DNA of 55,956 bases from Acidimicrobiaceae bacterium (GTDB taxonomy: Bacteria > Actinomycetota > Acidimicrobiia > Acidimicrobiales > UBA8592), in NCBI GenBank assembly GCA_002712325.1, contig PATH01000007.1:64304-120259 (forward strand), written 5' to 3'. Below, one piece after another: positions 1 through 8,657 of this stretch. Positions within the stretch are counted from its first letter, which is position 1. Each line of letters opens with the position of its first letter. The notes beneath the pieces were generated by a model. It did not search any database and had not been told where the DNA came from. It was given only the letters and a program-made list of their open reading frames with translations. The position numbers and the translations under genes were made by a program.

Positions 1-340
1 CTTCCTCAGCAGGGGCCTCTTCAGCCACAGGCTCTTCAGAAGATGCTTCCTCTTTTGCTTTATACTCAATTTGCTCTAACGGTTTTCCGGTAAATTCTTC
101 CCAAGCGCCTGAAATTCTGAGGAGTTTTTCAACACGCTCTGTTGGTTTAGCTCCGTTCCTCAGCCAATGAATGGCACGGTCATTATCAATGTTTATTCGT
201 GAAGGCTCTTGCCGGGGCTCGTATGTACCTATGATCTCGATAAAGCGACCATTTCTTGGAGACCTACTATCGGCTGCTACAAGGCGGTACGTTGGTTGTT
301 TTCGTTTTCCTGTTCGTACAAGACGAAGTTTAACTGCCAC
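1..340 (-). CDS. rpsP: 30S ribosomal protein S16, C-terminal end cut by the window edge
   Basis: S16 is a structural protein of the small ribosomal subunit. The product begins MAVKLRLVRTGKRKQPTYR and continues with the family's conserved ADSRSPRNGRFIE stretch. After the globular domain (about 80 residues) an acidic Glu/Ala-rich tail runs off the window edge; such tails are common in actinobacterial S16. The start is a GTG at 338-340, preceded by an AGAAAGAAG purine run that can act as ribosome binding site. The gene lies downstream of ffh on the same strand, a usual neighbourhood. The 3' end is not visible, so total length is unknown. Confidence 0.93.
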   Translation of the reverse strand, partial: MAVKLRLVRTGKRKQPTYRLVAADSRSPRNGRFIEIIGTYEPRQEPSRINIDNDRAIHWLRNGAKPTERVEKLLRISGAWEEFTGKPLEQIEYKAKEEASSEEPVAEEAPAEE

Positions 341-518
341 TTTTTCTTCTTTCTGATTTTTCTGAGGCCTTTCGGCTTCTCTTTGTGGACAGTGGGTATC
401 CTATTCGGTTTTACTTCGGATACACACCTCTTATCACACTTAGTGTTCATCAATATTCTGCCGACAAATATTGCACTTCAATGGCATTCGGCTAATTTCA
501 TCAGAAAAATCTGGATCT
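341..518. other. ffh-rpsP intergenic stretch with two tiny overlapping reading frames
   Basis: This 178-base gap holds no gene I can firmly support. On the minus strand a TTG-started frame (538 to 440) ends in CNICRQNIDEH and stop. An ATG frame one register away (450 to 277) begins with two more closely spaced cysteines (CDKRC) and a lysine-rich run before entering rpsP. Together they would read as a Cys-x2-Cys...Cys-x3-Cys zinc-binding fragment split by a frame change. This may be chance. Confidence 0.2.
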
Positions 519-1925
519 TCAGTTTTTGAATGAGCCAAATTCGCTTAAATCAAAGACATTCTCTTTCTTCTCAATCCCTGTTTTCGCTCTTGGATTCTGC
601 TTACCTTTTCGACCTTTTGATGATTTTTTCTTTTTCTTTCGGTTTGGTTTTACAGCGCCTTTCATCATTCGTTTGATTTCTTTGAATTGCTTGAGAAGAA
701 GACTTACTTCTTGGATGCTCACCCCTGAACCTTTTGCGATACGACTTCTACGCGACCCATCAATGATTTCAGGACGGTCACGCTCTTCATAAGTCATCGA
801 TGTAATTATTGCCTCAACCCGCGTCAACCGAGTCTCGTCGACATCATCAGGATTCACGCCTTGAGGGAGGTCCGGCATCATTCCAACAATATTCTGCAAA
901 GGACCCATTTTCTTTAACTGTTGCATCTGCTCAAGGAAATCTTCAAGGTTGAATTCGCCACTAAGAAGTCGATCAGCCGCTCTTTGAGCTTCTTGCTGAT
1001 CAAAGGCATCTTCTGCTTTCTCAATGAGTGTTAAGACATCACCCATACCAAGAATCCTGCTAGCTAGCCGATCCGGATGGAACACCTCAAAGTCTTCAAT
1101 CTTTTCACCTGTAGAAGCGAACGCTATCGGCTTCCCAACAACTGTTTTGGCTGAAAGAGCAGCACCACCTCTTGAATCCCCATCGAGTTTGGTGATAATC
1201 ATCCCATCGAGTGTTAATTTATCGTTGAAGGATTTAGCTACATTTACGGCTTCTTGCCCAGTCATGGCGTCAATGACTAGGAATGTGTAATGAGGCTTGA
1301 TTTCGTCTGATATCTCTCGAATTTCGCTCATTAGATTTTCATCAATGCTCAGACGGCCAGCAGTATCGCAGATAAGCACATCGCGGCCTGTTGAAATTGC
1401 TTCACTTAACCCATTCCTTGCCACTTTTATCGGCTCACTACTCTCTGAGAAGACAGGTATATCTATGCCACTTGCAAGGGTACGAAGTTGTTCAACAGCA
1501 GCAGGACGTTGCAAATCAGCTCCCACGAGAATGGGATTTCTTCCTTGAGATTTAAACCACTTCGCTAGTTTGACTGCATTTGTGGTCTTACCGACACCCT
1601 GAAGTCCAGCTAAGAGAATGACTGTTGGTGGTTTTTCCGAGTAAACGAGATTTAGCGCTTGGCCGCCGAGCATCTCTATGAGTTCATCATTAACGATTTT
1701 TATTACTTGTTGCGCTGGGTTGAGAGCCGTGTGTATCTGACTCTCCAAGCAGCGTTCTGTTACCTTGTCTTGGAACTGCTTTGCTACTTTGAGGTTTACG
1801 TCGGCTTCAAGGAGTGCAGTCCGAACCTCAGCCATAACGGCATTGATGTCAGATTCCGAAAGCTTTCCTCTATTCCGGAGGCGACCAAAAATGTTACCAA
1901 GTCGGTCAGTAAGGGTATCAAACAT
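519..1925 (-). CDS. ffh: Signal recognition particle protein Ffh (SRP54)
   Basis: This is the GTPase of the bacterial signal recognition particle. It binds 4.5S RNA and nascent signal sequences and docks with FtsY to bring membrane proteins to the translocon. The helical N domain is at residues 1-90. The G domain carries the P-loop GLQGVGKT (107-114), the DTAGR motif and TKLDGDSRGG. The M domain begins near GEFNLEDFLEQM, and the tail is Lys-rich and basic. At 468 residues it is of normal length. It lies 37 bases after ftsY, so receptor and particle protein are probably co-transcribed. The ATG has TAGATT eight bases upstream and a weak GAAGAA. Confidence 0.97.
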   Translation of the reverse strand: MFDTLTDRLGNIFGRLRNRGKLSESDINAVMAEVRTALLEADVNLKVAKQFQDKVTERCLESQIHTALNPAQQVIKIVNDELIEMLGGQALNLVYSEKPPTVILLAGLQGVGKTTNAVKLAKWFKSQGRNPILVGADLQRPAAVEQLRTLASGIDIPVFSESSEPIKVARNGLSEAISTGRDVLICDTAGRLSIDENLMSEIREISDEIKPHYTFLVIDAMTGQEAVNVAKSFNDKLTLDGMIITKLDGDSRGGAALSAKTVVGKPIAFASTGEKIEDFEVFHPDRLASRILGMGDVLTLIEKAEDAFDQQEAQRAADRLLSGEFNLEDFLEQMQQLKKMGPLQNIVGMMPDLPQGVNPDDVDETRLTRVEAIITSMTYEERDRPEIIDGSRRSRIAKGSGVSIQEVSLLLKQFKEIKRMMKGAVKPNRKKKKKSSKGRKGKQNPRAKTGIEKKENVFDLSEFGSFKN

Positions 1926-1962
1926 AATTCTTCAATCTAACAGTTAGGTACATTCTATGAAG

Positions 1963-2868
1963 CTACATATCCTCTTGAAAATCAAGAATCTTTTCGACAA
2001 ATAGTTCGGGGTCAAATGGGATCAAATCTTCTTTATCTTCGCCTATGCCTATGAGCTTAATTGGGATTGCTAATTCCTCAGCAATTGCGAAAATAATTCC
2101 CCCTTTAGACGACCCGTCTAGTTTCGTCAGAATAATTCCGGTGAGGTCAACAGATTCAGCAAAGAACTTGGCTTGCTGGAGTCCGTTTTGACCTACTGTT
2201 GCGTCCAAGACTAACAATATCTCCGCAACTGTTCCGCTTCCCTTATTGGCAACCCTGACTATCTTTTCTAATTCTTGCATCAGGTTTGATTTAGTGTGCA
2301 ACCTACCGGCTGTGTCTGCCAGTACTAACGTGGCATTCTTTGCATGCGCGTATTCAGTGGCGTCAAAAATTACTGAGCTAGGATCAGCTCCATCAGCGCC
2401 CTTTATTAATTCAGCCCCACATGAGTCAGCCCACATTTCTAGCTGTTCAGACGCTGCAGCTCTAAAAGTGTCGCCAGCAGCCAAGACAATCCTTTGATTC
2501 TCTTTTGATTTCCAGTTCGCAATTTTTGCTACTGATGTCGTTTTCCCAACCCCATTAACCCCTACAAAGACCCAAACTGCTGGATTTCCGTCAAGATTAA
2601 GCTCTGTGTTGAATTTCTCAAGTGATTCCTTCAGTTGATCTTTCAGCAGATCAAGGATACTTTGAGTTGTTGATAACTTCATCTCATTAGATTTTGCCCG
2701 AAGCCCATCAATAATTCTTGAAGTAGCGATGATACCTACATCGGCCTGTATCAAAGCTTCTTCAATCTCACTCCAGAAATTGTTATCGATTTGTGGGTTT
2801 CGCTTTAACCTGGAAAAGAACGAGAAGGTTTTGCGGGTATTCTCAAGCTCAGAAGAAATTTTTTTCAT
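1963..2868 (-). CDS. ftsY: Signal recognition particle receptor FtsY
   Basis: FtsY is the SRP receptor GTPase at the inner face of the membrane. It forms a heterodimer with Ffh to release cargo to SecYEG. It has a compact N domain (1-90), the P-loop GVNGVGKT (103-110), DTFRAAASEQL, DTAGRLHTKSNLMQEL and TKLDGSSKGG. At 301 residues it lacks the long acidic A domain of enterobacterial FtsY and any membrane anchor; it resembles short forms that use an amphipathic N-terminus. The start is supported by a TATCGT hexamer exactly six bases before the ATG, with no ribosome binding site, suggesting a leaderless message. It lies directly downstream of the HtrA protease gene. Confidence 0.96.
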   Translation of the reverse strand: MKKISSELENTRKTFSFFSRLKRNPQIDNNFWSEIEEALIQADVGIIATSRIIDGLRAKSNEMKLSTTQSILDLLKDQLKESLEKFNTELNLDGNPAVWVFVGVNGVGKTTSVAKIANWKSKENQRIVLAAGDTFRAAASEQLEMWADSCGAELIKGADGADPSSVIFDATEYAHAKNATLVLADTAGRLHTKSNLMQELEKIVRVANKGSGTVAEILLVLDATVGQNGLQQAKFFAESVDLTGIILTKLDGSSKGGIIFAIAEELAIPIKLIGIGEDKEDLIPFDPELFVEKILDFQEDM

Positions 2869-2874
2869 GGGTCT

Positions 2875-2880
2875 ACGATA
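2875..2880 (-). promoter_or_regulatory. Putative -10 box TATCGT for leaderless ftsY
   Basis: TATCGT ends six bases before the ftsY ATG and no Shine-Dalgarno sequence intervenes. Transcription would begin at or next to the start codon. No good -35 box is visible. Confidence 0.4.
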
Positions 2881-2888
2881 GCCTAACG

Positions 2889-4076
2889 CTATTGGAAATT
2901 TCCGAGTGAACCCAACACTATGGTTATCGAGATTTCTTCTCCATTCCTCAATACACCGAGCGAGATTTGAGTTCCTGGAGAAGTTAAGCGGACTCTAGCT
3001 GCTAACTCAGACATTCCTAGGATCGGTGACCCGTCGACATTAATTATTAGGTCTCCTTGCTCTAATCCACTTTGGCTTGCAGGGCTATTTGGCACAACTT
3101 CTATCACTAGAGCGCCTGCCCTACCGAGCGTCGGGTCTTGACCGCTAATTCCTAGAAAACCATTTTCAAGTGATAGACCGTTAACTATTCTTTCCGTCAC
3201 CAAGAATATAGTGTCAGTAGGTATAGCGAAACCGACCCCGAGATTACCTTCGACATTCCCATCTGTTCTGATAAGTGTATTCATACCTACGACACGGCCT
3301 TGGCGGTCCACTAAAGCACCGCCAGAGTTTCCTGGATTTATTGGTGCGTCAGTTTGGATCATTTCTACGACTGTTCGAGAACCATTTTCAATATTCAAAG
3401 TCGGTACAGCCCTATTGACAGCAGATACGATGCCCGCAGTCACACTTTGTTCTAGACCAAAAGGACTTCCTATTGCGACGGCAAGTTGGCCGACACGGAT
3501 GGTATCTAAAGTAGCGAACGTAGCTTTGCGGAAATCAAGATTCTCTTGTATCTGTACGATTGCAATATCAACTGCTGGATCTGACCCTAAAACCTTTCCA
3601 GTTGCACGTGTCCCATCTGCTAGCTGGATTTCGACTGTTTCGGATCCAAGCACAACGTGGGCATTGGTTACAACTGATCCAGTTTGATCATAAATTATCC
3701 CGCTTCCGGTGCCAGTTGAGGTATCAATTCTTACAACGGATGGGGCGACAGTTTCTGCAACAGAGGCTACGGGTTCGTCTGAGGCAGGCAAGGGTGACAC
3801 ATCTATATTCTCAGATGAAATAGTTAGCGGTGGTGCAAAATTCGATGCTGTATCAGATGTTTGGTCAGCTCCGGAATTGATAATTAATCCTATTAGCATC
3901 CCCGTAACGAGGACTAAAAGGGAACCAAGAAGCAATAGGTACTTTCTTGTAGGCTCCCTTACGCGGGTATCTTTCCATGAGCGCCTTGGATAGATACGAC
4001 GACGTGGACTATTGGAATATGGAGCTCCTTGGTCGGATGGCCAGTAGTGATTTTCATGCATCGTAGTTTGCACCAC
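2889..4076 (-). CDS. Membrane-anchored HtrA/DegP-type trypsin-like serine protease with PDZ domain
   Basis: This is a predicted extracytoplasmic quality-control protease. A basic cytoplasmic segment (1-45) is followed by one membrane helix (46-67), a linker, the chymotrypsin-fold domain (about 105-300) and a C-terminal PDZ domain (about 305-390). The triad reads from VTNAHVV (His140), DPAVDIAIV (Asp170) and NPGNSGGAL (Ser251), so the enzyme should be active. The coding frame allows GTG starts at 4076 or 4073, or an ATG at 4061 (residue 6); which is used is unclear. The gene sits between smc and ftsY, not its usual place. An in-frame 8-residue mini-frame precedes it and may affect its translation. 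Confidence 0.92.
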   Translation of the reverse strand: MVQTTMHENHYWPSDQGAPYSNSPRRRIYPRRSWKDTRVREPTRKYLLLLGSLLVLVTGMLIGLIINSGADQTSDTASNFAPPLTISSENIDVSPLPASDEPVASVAETVAPSVVRIDTSTGTGSGIIYDQTGSVVTNAHVVLGSETVEIQLADGTRATGKVLGSDPAVDIAIVQIQENLDFRKATFATLDTIRVGQLAVAIGSPFGLEQSVTAGIVSAVNRAVPTLNIENGSRTVVEMIQTDAPINPGNSGGALVDRQGRVVGMNTLIRTDGNVEGNLGVGFAIPTDTIFLVTERIVNGLSLENGFLGISGQDPTLGRAGALVIEVVPNSPASQSGLEQGDLIINVDGSPILGMSELAARVRLTSPGTQISLGVLRNGEEISITIVLGSLGNFQ

Positions 4077-4097
4077 TTGGAAGAACAGCTCGCCGAT

Positions 4098-4124
4098 TCA
4101 TTTTGAAAATCTCGGATTGACCAT
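4098..4124 (-). other. Possible leaderless leader peptide upstream of htrA (MVNPRFSK)
   Basis: An ATG at 4124 is preceded by TAGACT with a six-base spacer, the same arrangement seen before many starts in this window. It encodes eight codons and a TGA, in the same frame as htrA, which restarts 21 bases later. A second short frame (4101 to 4054) overlaps both. Coding function is unproven. Confidence 0.3.
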
Positions 4125-4130
4125 AAAAAC

Positions 4131-4136
4131 AGTCTA
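4131..4136 (-). promoter_or_regulatory. Putative -10 box TAGACT upstream of htrA
   Basis: TAGACT lies six bases before the ATG of the mini-frame ahead of htrA. It fits the TANNNT pattern that recurs at this distance before many genes here. It would give an mRNA starting about 50 bases before the htrA coding region. Confidence 0.35.
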
Positions 4137-4194
4137 CTGCTGTCTTGAGTAATAGTCCTGTCGTGAAATTTGTCACCTAGCGTATTGCAGCAAA

Positions 4195-7100
4195 TTAGCC
4201 CGTATTCGCTGTTTGATTATCAGCCATTAGAAATAGAGCTTCTGGGCCCTGCTGATTTTCAGGTTTTTCGCTGACAACTTTTGATGACCCGCCTGGCTTC
4301 ATCGTTACGCCATATAAACAGTCTGCAGTCTCCATGGTGCGTTTTTGATGACTTACAATAATTAGTTGTGCTTCATCTCTGAACTCGTTGACGAGTTGCA
4401 GGAACCTTTGAAGATTGACGTCATCAAGAGCGGCTTCAACTTCGTCCATTACGTAGAACGGAGATGGCCTACTTCGGAAGATAGAAAATAGAAAAGCTAA
4501 TGAGGTAAGTGACCGTTCTCCTCCGGACAGCAAAGAAAGTTTTTTAATATTTTTGCCTGAGGGCTTTGCTTCTATTTCTATACCTGTTTCGAGAAGGTTT
4601 TCGGGGTCTGTAAGCTTTAAAGACCCTTCTCCGCCGGGGAAAAGTGTTGAGAAAAGATTTGTGAAGTTGATACTAATATCGGCGAAAGCGCCACTAAATA
4701 CTGCAATGATTTCTTGATCTATGCTTTTGATTACTTTATTTAGTTCTCTTCTGGAATTTCGTACATCTTGAAGCTGCTCTTGAAGAAAAGCATATCTTGC
4801 GTTCAGCTCTTCATACTCTTCGAGAGCTAATGGGTTTATGGGCCCCATAATTTTCAATTCTCTCTCAAGTTCTCTAACTCTTGCTTTAGGTGTCTCGTTT
4901 TGTAGTGGAGGTATCTCAGTCGAAATAGCAACTCCTGGTTCACAATCTAGTTCTCTTCTAATTGAGTCAGTTACGGACTCTAGTTTTAGCGTGTATTCAG
5001 ATTCCCTAAGTTCGGCTCGATGGAGTTCTTCTCGAAGTTCAGCGAGGCTCTTTTCGTTTTGGCTTCTGCCCCTCCGAAATTCTTCAAGCTGTGAGATAGT
5101 GTTCTGAGCAATTTGTGATTGCTCTTTGCGCATGTTTCGGAGCGCTTCTAGATCATTTTCAAGAGCGACTTCCTTTTCTAGAACTATTGACCTCAAGAAA
5201 TTTGCAAGTTTCGTGCGCTTTTCAAGTGTTGTTCGCTTAGATTCTGCTTCGTCTCGCTCGCTTGTATAGCCTTTGAGTCGCTTTTCAATTTCGAGTAATC
5301 GGTCGTTGAGGTAGGTCTCTCTCTCACGAATTGAAGCGTAACGTACGTCAATATCAGACCTTTTTGCTCCTAATTCAGCCGCTATAGTCTCTAATTCTAT
5401 TCGCCGGGTTTCTATTGCTTGGGTGCGCTCAATCAATTGGGCCTCATGATCCTCTAACTCGGGGAGCCGATTGGCAAGTTCTGTTTGGAGTTCTATCTGA
5501 CGATTGATCTCCTCCTGCATGGAAATTTGCTGTTTTCCAATGCTAGCTAATTCAACCCGGATGGCTCTGGTGTCGCTTTCTGCTCGGGACTCGGCTTCTC
5601 TCATTTCTTGTAAGTGACGGACGACTTTTTGCTTTCGTTCCTGAGCTATATTCTTATTCGCCTCTTCTGTATCTAGCTTTTGGAGGCACTGGTCGAGTTC
5701 CTCTTTAGAGCGTTTAACTTCAATAAGCTTCTGTTCAGAATTTCTGATTGCTTCTTCTAACGCTTTTCCTGTAGCTCCTGTAGAAGGTTGCCCGACGCGC
5801 CAGTAGATGCCATTGAAGTAGTCACCATCAAGAGTAACAAAAGTACTGTGTGGATTGTGAATAGCGTCATCTATTGCTGTTTCCCAATCTTCAACTACGC
5901 GAATGTCAGAAAGAATATTGTCAAGTAACGACTCAATTTCTGGGGACACAGACCTAACGTGATCCCTTAGAGGTGACCGAGGTGAATCTGGGGTATTTCT
6001 ATTATCTGTTGAAATAATCACACCACCAGCTTTTCCGGCTGCGCGTATCTTTTGAAGCGATTGTTTTGCTATTTCAATATCACGAACTATGACAGAACTT
6101 GCTGCGTTTCCTATTGCAGCATGAAAGGCTGATTCCCAGCCAGAATCAATTTCAATCAAATCGAGGAATGCTCCTAGGACTCCTTGTTCTTCAGATACAG
6201 TTTCAATTCCGCTTCGCTCTCTTGATTCTTCAAGGGCTAATGAAAGCGCATCAGCTCGTGCAATCCAAGCTTTGCTTTCAAGTAGAGCTTCCGAATGTTT
6301 CTTTTGAGCTTCATGCAACTGCGTACGGCATGTTTCAACTTGATGATCTAGGTGACTACTATCTTTCTCTAATGATTCCAAAGACGCTTTCATCTCGTTG
6401 ATTTGTATTGCTAGTTCTTTAGTAATCTCCTCGGACCCTGTTTCCTTATCTTTAAGTTCCTGTGCAAGTCGGCCAACGGTTACTGCTTTCTGTTGAAGGT
6501 CATGCAAAGATGCGTTGATTATGGCTAGTTGACCTCTTGATTCGGCTGCTGCGCTTCCTGCAGATTCAGCTTCTGCAGAAATTTGACCTTGGAATTCGTA
6601 TCGTTGACGCTCAAAAGTTTGCTCATCGTCATTGAGTTGCTTAGTTTCTGGCTCTAAGGCAAGTTTTGAAGAATTAGTTTCTAGTAGCTGTGCCTGAAGC
6701 CTAGCTGCCTCTGCGTCAAGAGTTTCTACGACGCCTTTGTCGACCTGAGAGCCCTGAAGTTGGGTAAGGTTACCTATTCTCTCTGCAAGAAGGGCTTTTA
6801 GGCCTCTTGCACGTTCACGAGTCCGCTCAAGGGCTGCTAATTGATCTGCTCCATCATCAAATCCATTATCTAGGAGAGTTCCTTCAGCATGCTCGATTTG
6901 ATTATCAAGTTTTTCTAACTTTGCTTTTAATTGCCTATCGTCAGAAGCTAGTTGGGTCTTTGCTACTTGAATAGCATTTAGTCCTTGTCTTAAAGTAGTT
7001 AATTCTTTACCTGCAAGATGCCTTTTTAATGTCATCAGCTCTTCGAATAAAGATCCATGCCTTCTTGCAGCGTCTGCTTGGCGTTCAAGCGGTTTTAGCT

Positions 7101-7701
7101 GACGCTTTACTTCTCGAAGAAGGTCTTGAAGGCGGGTGAGATTTTCTTCGGTTGACCTTAATCTCCGTTCTGACTTTTCTCTTCTCTTTCTGTACTTCAG
7201 AACACCTGCAGCTTCCTCAATGATAGATCTTCTTTCTTCTGCCCTAGCATTAAGCACAGCATCAATTTGACCCTGAGAAACTATAACGTGTTGGTGGCGC
7301 CCTACACCTGAATCGCTTAGCATCTCTTGAATATCTAGTAAACGACAAGGGACATTATTCATTGCGTATTCGCTGTCCCCATCACGGAAAAGTGTTCTAC
7401 TAATAGTTACTTCATTGAAATCTAGCGGGATAACTTTTGCAGTGTTATCTATGGTCAATGCGACTTCAGCGCGACCGAGCGCTGACCTTTTCGCTGTCCC
7501 GGCGAAAATCACGTCCTCCATCTTTTGTGATCGCACTGTTCCTGGTGCTTGTGCTCCAAGAACCCATGCAATCGCGTCAACTACGTTTGATTTACCACTA
7601 CCGTTGGGGCCAACGACTACTGTCACCCCTGGCTCAAAATCTAGGGTCGTTGACTCAGCAAATGACTTGAATCCCTTTAGCGTCATTGATTTTAAGAACA
7701 C
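4195..7701 (-). CDS. smc: Chromosome segregation protein SMC
   Basis: SMC is the condensin ATPase that loops and segregates chromosomal DNA together with ScpA/ScpB, which are not in this window. The N-terminal head has the Walker A motif GPNGSGKS (31-38). Long Glu/Lys/Gln-rich coiled coils flank a hinge near the middle, around the segment EEQGVLGAFLDLI. The C-terminal head has the signature LLSGGERSL and a Walker B with MDEVEAALDD. At 1168 residues it is full length. It occupies the conserved actinobacterial order mutM-smc-ftsY, here with the protease gene inserted before ftsY. No ribosome binding site stands out before its ATG. Confidence 0.97.
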   Translation of the reverse strand: MFLKSMTLKGFKSFAESTTLDFEPGVTVVVGPNGSGKSNVVDAIAWVLGAQAPGTVRSQKMEDVIFAGTAKRSALGRAEVALTIDNTAKVIPLDFNEVTISRTLFRDGDSEYAMNNVPCRLLDIQEMLSDSGVGRHQHVIVSQGQIDAVLNARAEERRSIIEEAAGVLKYRKRREKSERRLRSTEENLTRLQDLLREVKRQLKPLERQADAARRHGSLFEELMTLKRHLAGKELTTLRQGLNAIQVAKTQLASDDRQLKAKLEKLDNQIEHAEGTLLDNGFDDGADQLAALERTRERARGLKALLAERIGNLTQLQGSQVDKGVVETLDAEAARLQAQLLETNSSKLALEPETKQLNDDEQTFERQRYEFQGQISAEAESAGSAAAESRGQLAIINASLHDLQQKAVTVGRLAQELKDKETGSEEITKELAIQINEMKASLESLEKDSSHLDHQVETCRTQLHEAQKKHSEALLESKAWIARADALSLALEESRERSGIETVSEEQGVLGAFLDLIEIDSGWESAFHAAIGNAASSVIVRDIEIAKQSLQKIRAAGKAGGVIISTDNRNTPDSPRSPLRDHVRSVSPEIESLLDNILSDIRVVEDWETAIDDAIHNPHSTFVTLDGDYFNGIYWRVGQPSTGATGKALEEAIRNSEQKLIEVKRSKEELDQCLQKLDTEEANKNIAQERKQKVVRHLQEMREAESRAESDTRAIRVELASIGKQQISMQEEINRQIELQTELANRLPELEDHEAQLIERTQAIETRRIELETIAAELGAKRSDIDVRYASIRERETYLNDRLLEIEKRLKGYTSERDEAESKRTTLEKRTKLANFLRSIVLEKEVALENDLEALRNMRKEQSQIAQNTISQLEEFRRGRSQNEKSLAELREELHRAELRESEYTLKLESVTDSIRRELDCEPGVAISTEIPPLQNETPKARVRELERELKIMGPINPLALEEYEELNARYAFLQEQLQDVRNSRRELNKVIKSIDQEIIAVFSGAFADISINFTNLFSTLFPGGEGSLKLTDPENLLETGIEIEAKPSGKNIKKLSLLSGGERSLTSLAFLFSIFRSRPSPFYVMDEVEAALDDVNLQRFLQLVNEFRDEAQLIIVSHQKRTMETADCLYGVTMKPGGSSKVVSEKPENQQGPEALFLMADNQTANTG

Positions 7702-7761
7702 AGAGTGAAACTAGTCGCTCTAGAAGCAAATTACACGTTTGTAGTTTAATTTTTTGTGTTT

Positions 7762-8604
7762 TTAAACTTGACTCTGTTCACAGTAGTAAGTCCAGATACC
7801 ACCAAACTTAGATCGTGCTATAGGTTTACGAGATCTTGGGCTTAGCTCTCCGTGCTTTTCATATACCGAATGATGGTCTTGGAAAGAACCGGGCTCTCCG
7901 CTGGTATCCACATAAAGGCTCCCATCGACAGTTGATCCTCGATACTTGACAGCATCATATACTGTTTGGACTATTGATTGCCAGAGTCTTCTTACTTCAT
8001 TCGTTGTCAAAGAATCTGACATTCGATCGTACCTTAGGCCAGCTTCGAATAAGATCTCGTCAGCGTACATTGGACCTATCCCGATTACGAATGAATCATC
8101 AACAAGGAGAGTTTTGAGCTTTGCTTTTCTTGCTTGAAGATAGTGAGCGAAATCCCCCCAAGTTATTCTTTGGGAGTGCTCAATTGGATCAATTCCGAGC
8201 TCAGCCAGTTCAGGTTTATCATCAATCACTTCGGTAGTTCCATGAAGAGAAACTGAGGCTTCGCCGACGTGATCGATCAGTCTCATTTGTCCAGTTTGCG
8301 TGAAAGTTAGGATCAGCTGTGTTTTTGGATGAACTTCTGCTTTGTTGGGAACTCTACTTATTTGCCCGCCACTTCCAAGAGCAATAGCTAGAGTCATTTC
8401 ATTAGATAAGTCAAAGAGTAAGTACTTGCCAACTCTGGTGACAGATTCGACTTTTGACTGTTCTAGCCCTTGCTCAATCGCTGCTTTTGCTTTGGGGCCT
8501 CCTGCAACTTTTGATTTTATTACTTCAATTGATTTAATTTTTTTACCAACACAATCTCGTTCTAGGTCTCTCCGGATTGTTTCTATTTCTGGGAGTTGGA
8601 TCAT
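7762..8604 (-). CDS. Fpg/MutM-family protein with degenerate active site, in the mutM position
   Basis: The overall fold matches formamidopyrimidine-DNA glycosylase, which removes 8-oxoguanine: an N-terminal LPEIETIRRDL, the GKYLL hairpin lysine, and the H2TH segment ending YADEILFEAGL. The 280-residue length and position beside rnc and smc match mutM. But the essential N-terminal Pro2-Glu3 reads Ile-Gln (MIQLPE). The LGMSG loop is LGSGG, DPRRFG is DHVGEAS, and GIGN is GIGP. Three of the four C-terminal zinc cysteines are Ser, and the arginine before the last pair is lost. I infer a DNA-binding protein without glycosylase/lyase chemistry, or one with altered function. As I recall, databases hold Fpg-like proteins starting MIELPE, so it may belong to such a group. 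AAGGA precedes the ATG. Confidence 0.85.
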   Translation of the reverse strand: MIQLPEIETIRRDLERDCVGKKIKSIEVIKSKVAGGPKAKAAIEQGLEQSKVESVTRVGKYLLFDLSNEMTLAIALGSGGQISRVPNKAEVHPKTQLILTFTQTGQMRLIDHVGEASVSLHGTTEVIDDKPELAELGIDPIEHSQRITWGDFAHYLQARKAKLKTLLVDDSFVIGIGPMYADEILFEAGLRYDRMSDSLTTNEVRRLWQSIVQTVYDAVKYRGSTVDGSLYVDTSGEPGSFQDHHSVYEKHGELSPRSRKPIARSKFGGIWTYYCEQSQV

Positions 8605-8657
8605 AGTTTCCTTATAGATTTGTGTTAGGAACCAATTTTAGCGTCTTATTTCTCAAG

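Noticed and set aside
3211-3687. Long plus-strand reading frame of 158 codons opposite the HtrA gene
   Set aside because: It lies wholly antisense to a gene with clear catalytic motifs, has Ser/Pro/Thr-rich unstructured content and no ribosome binding site.
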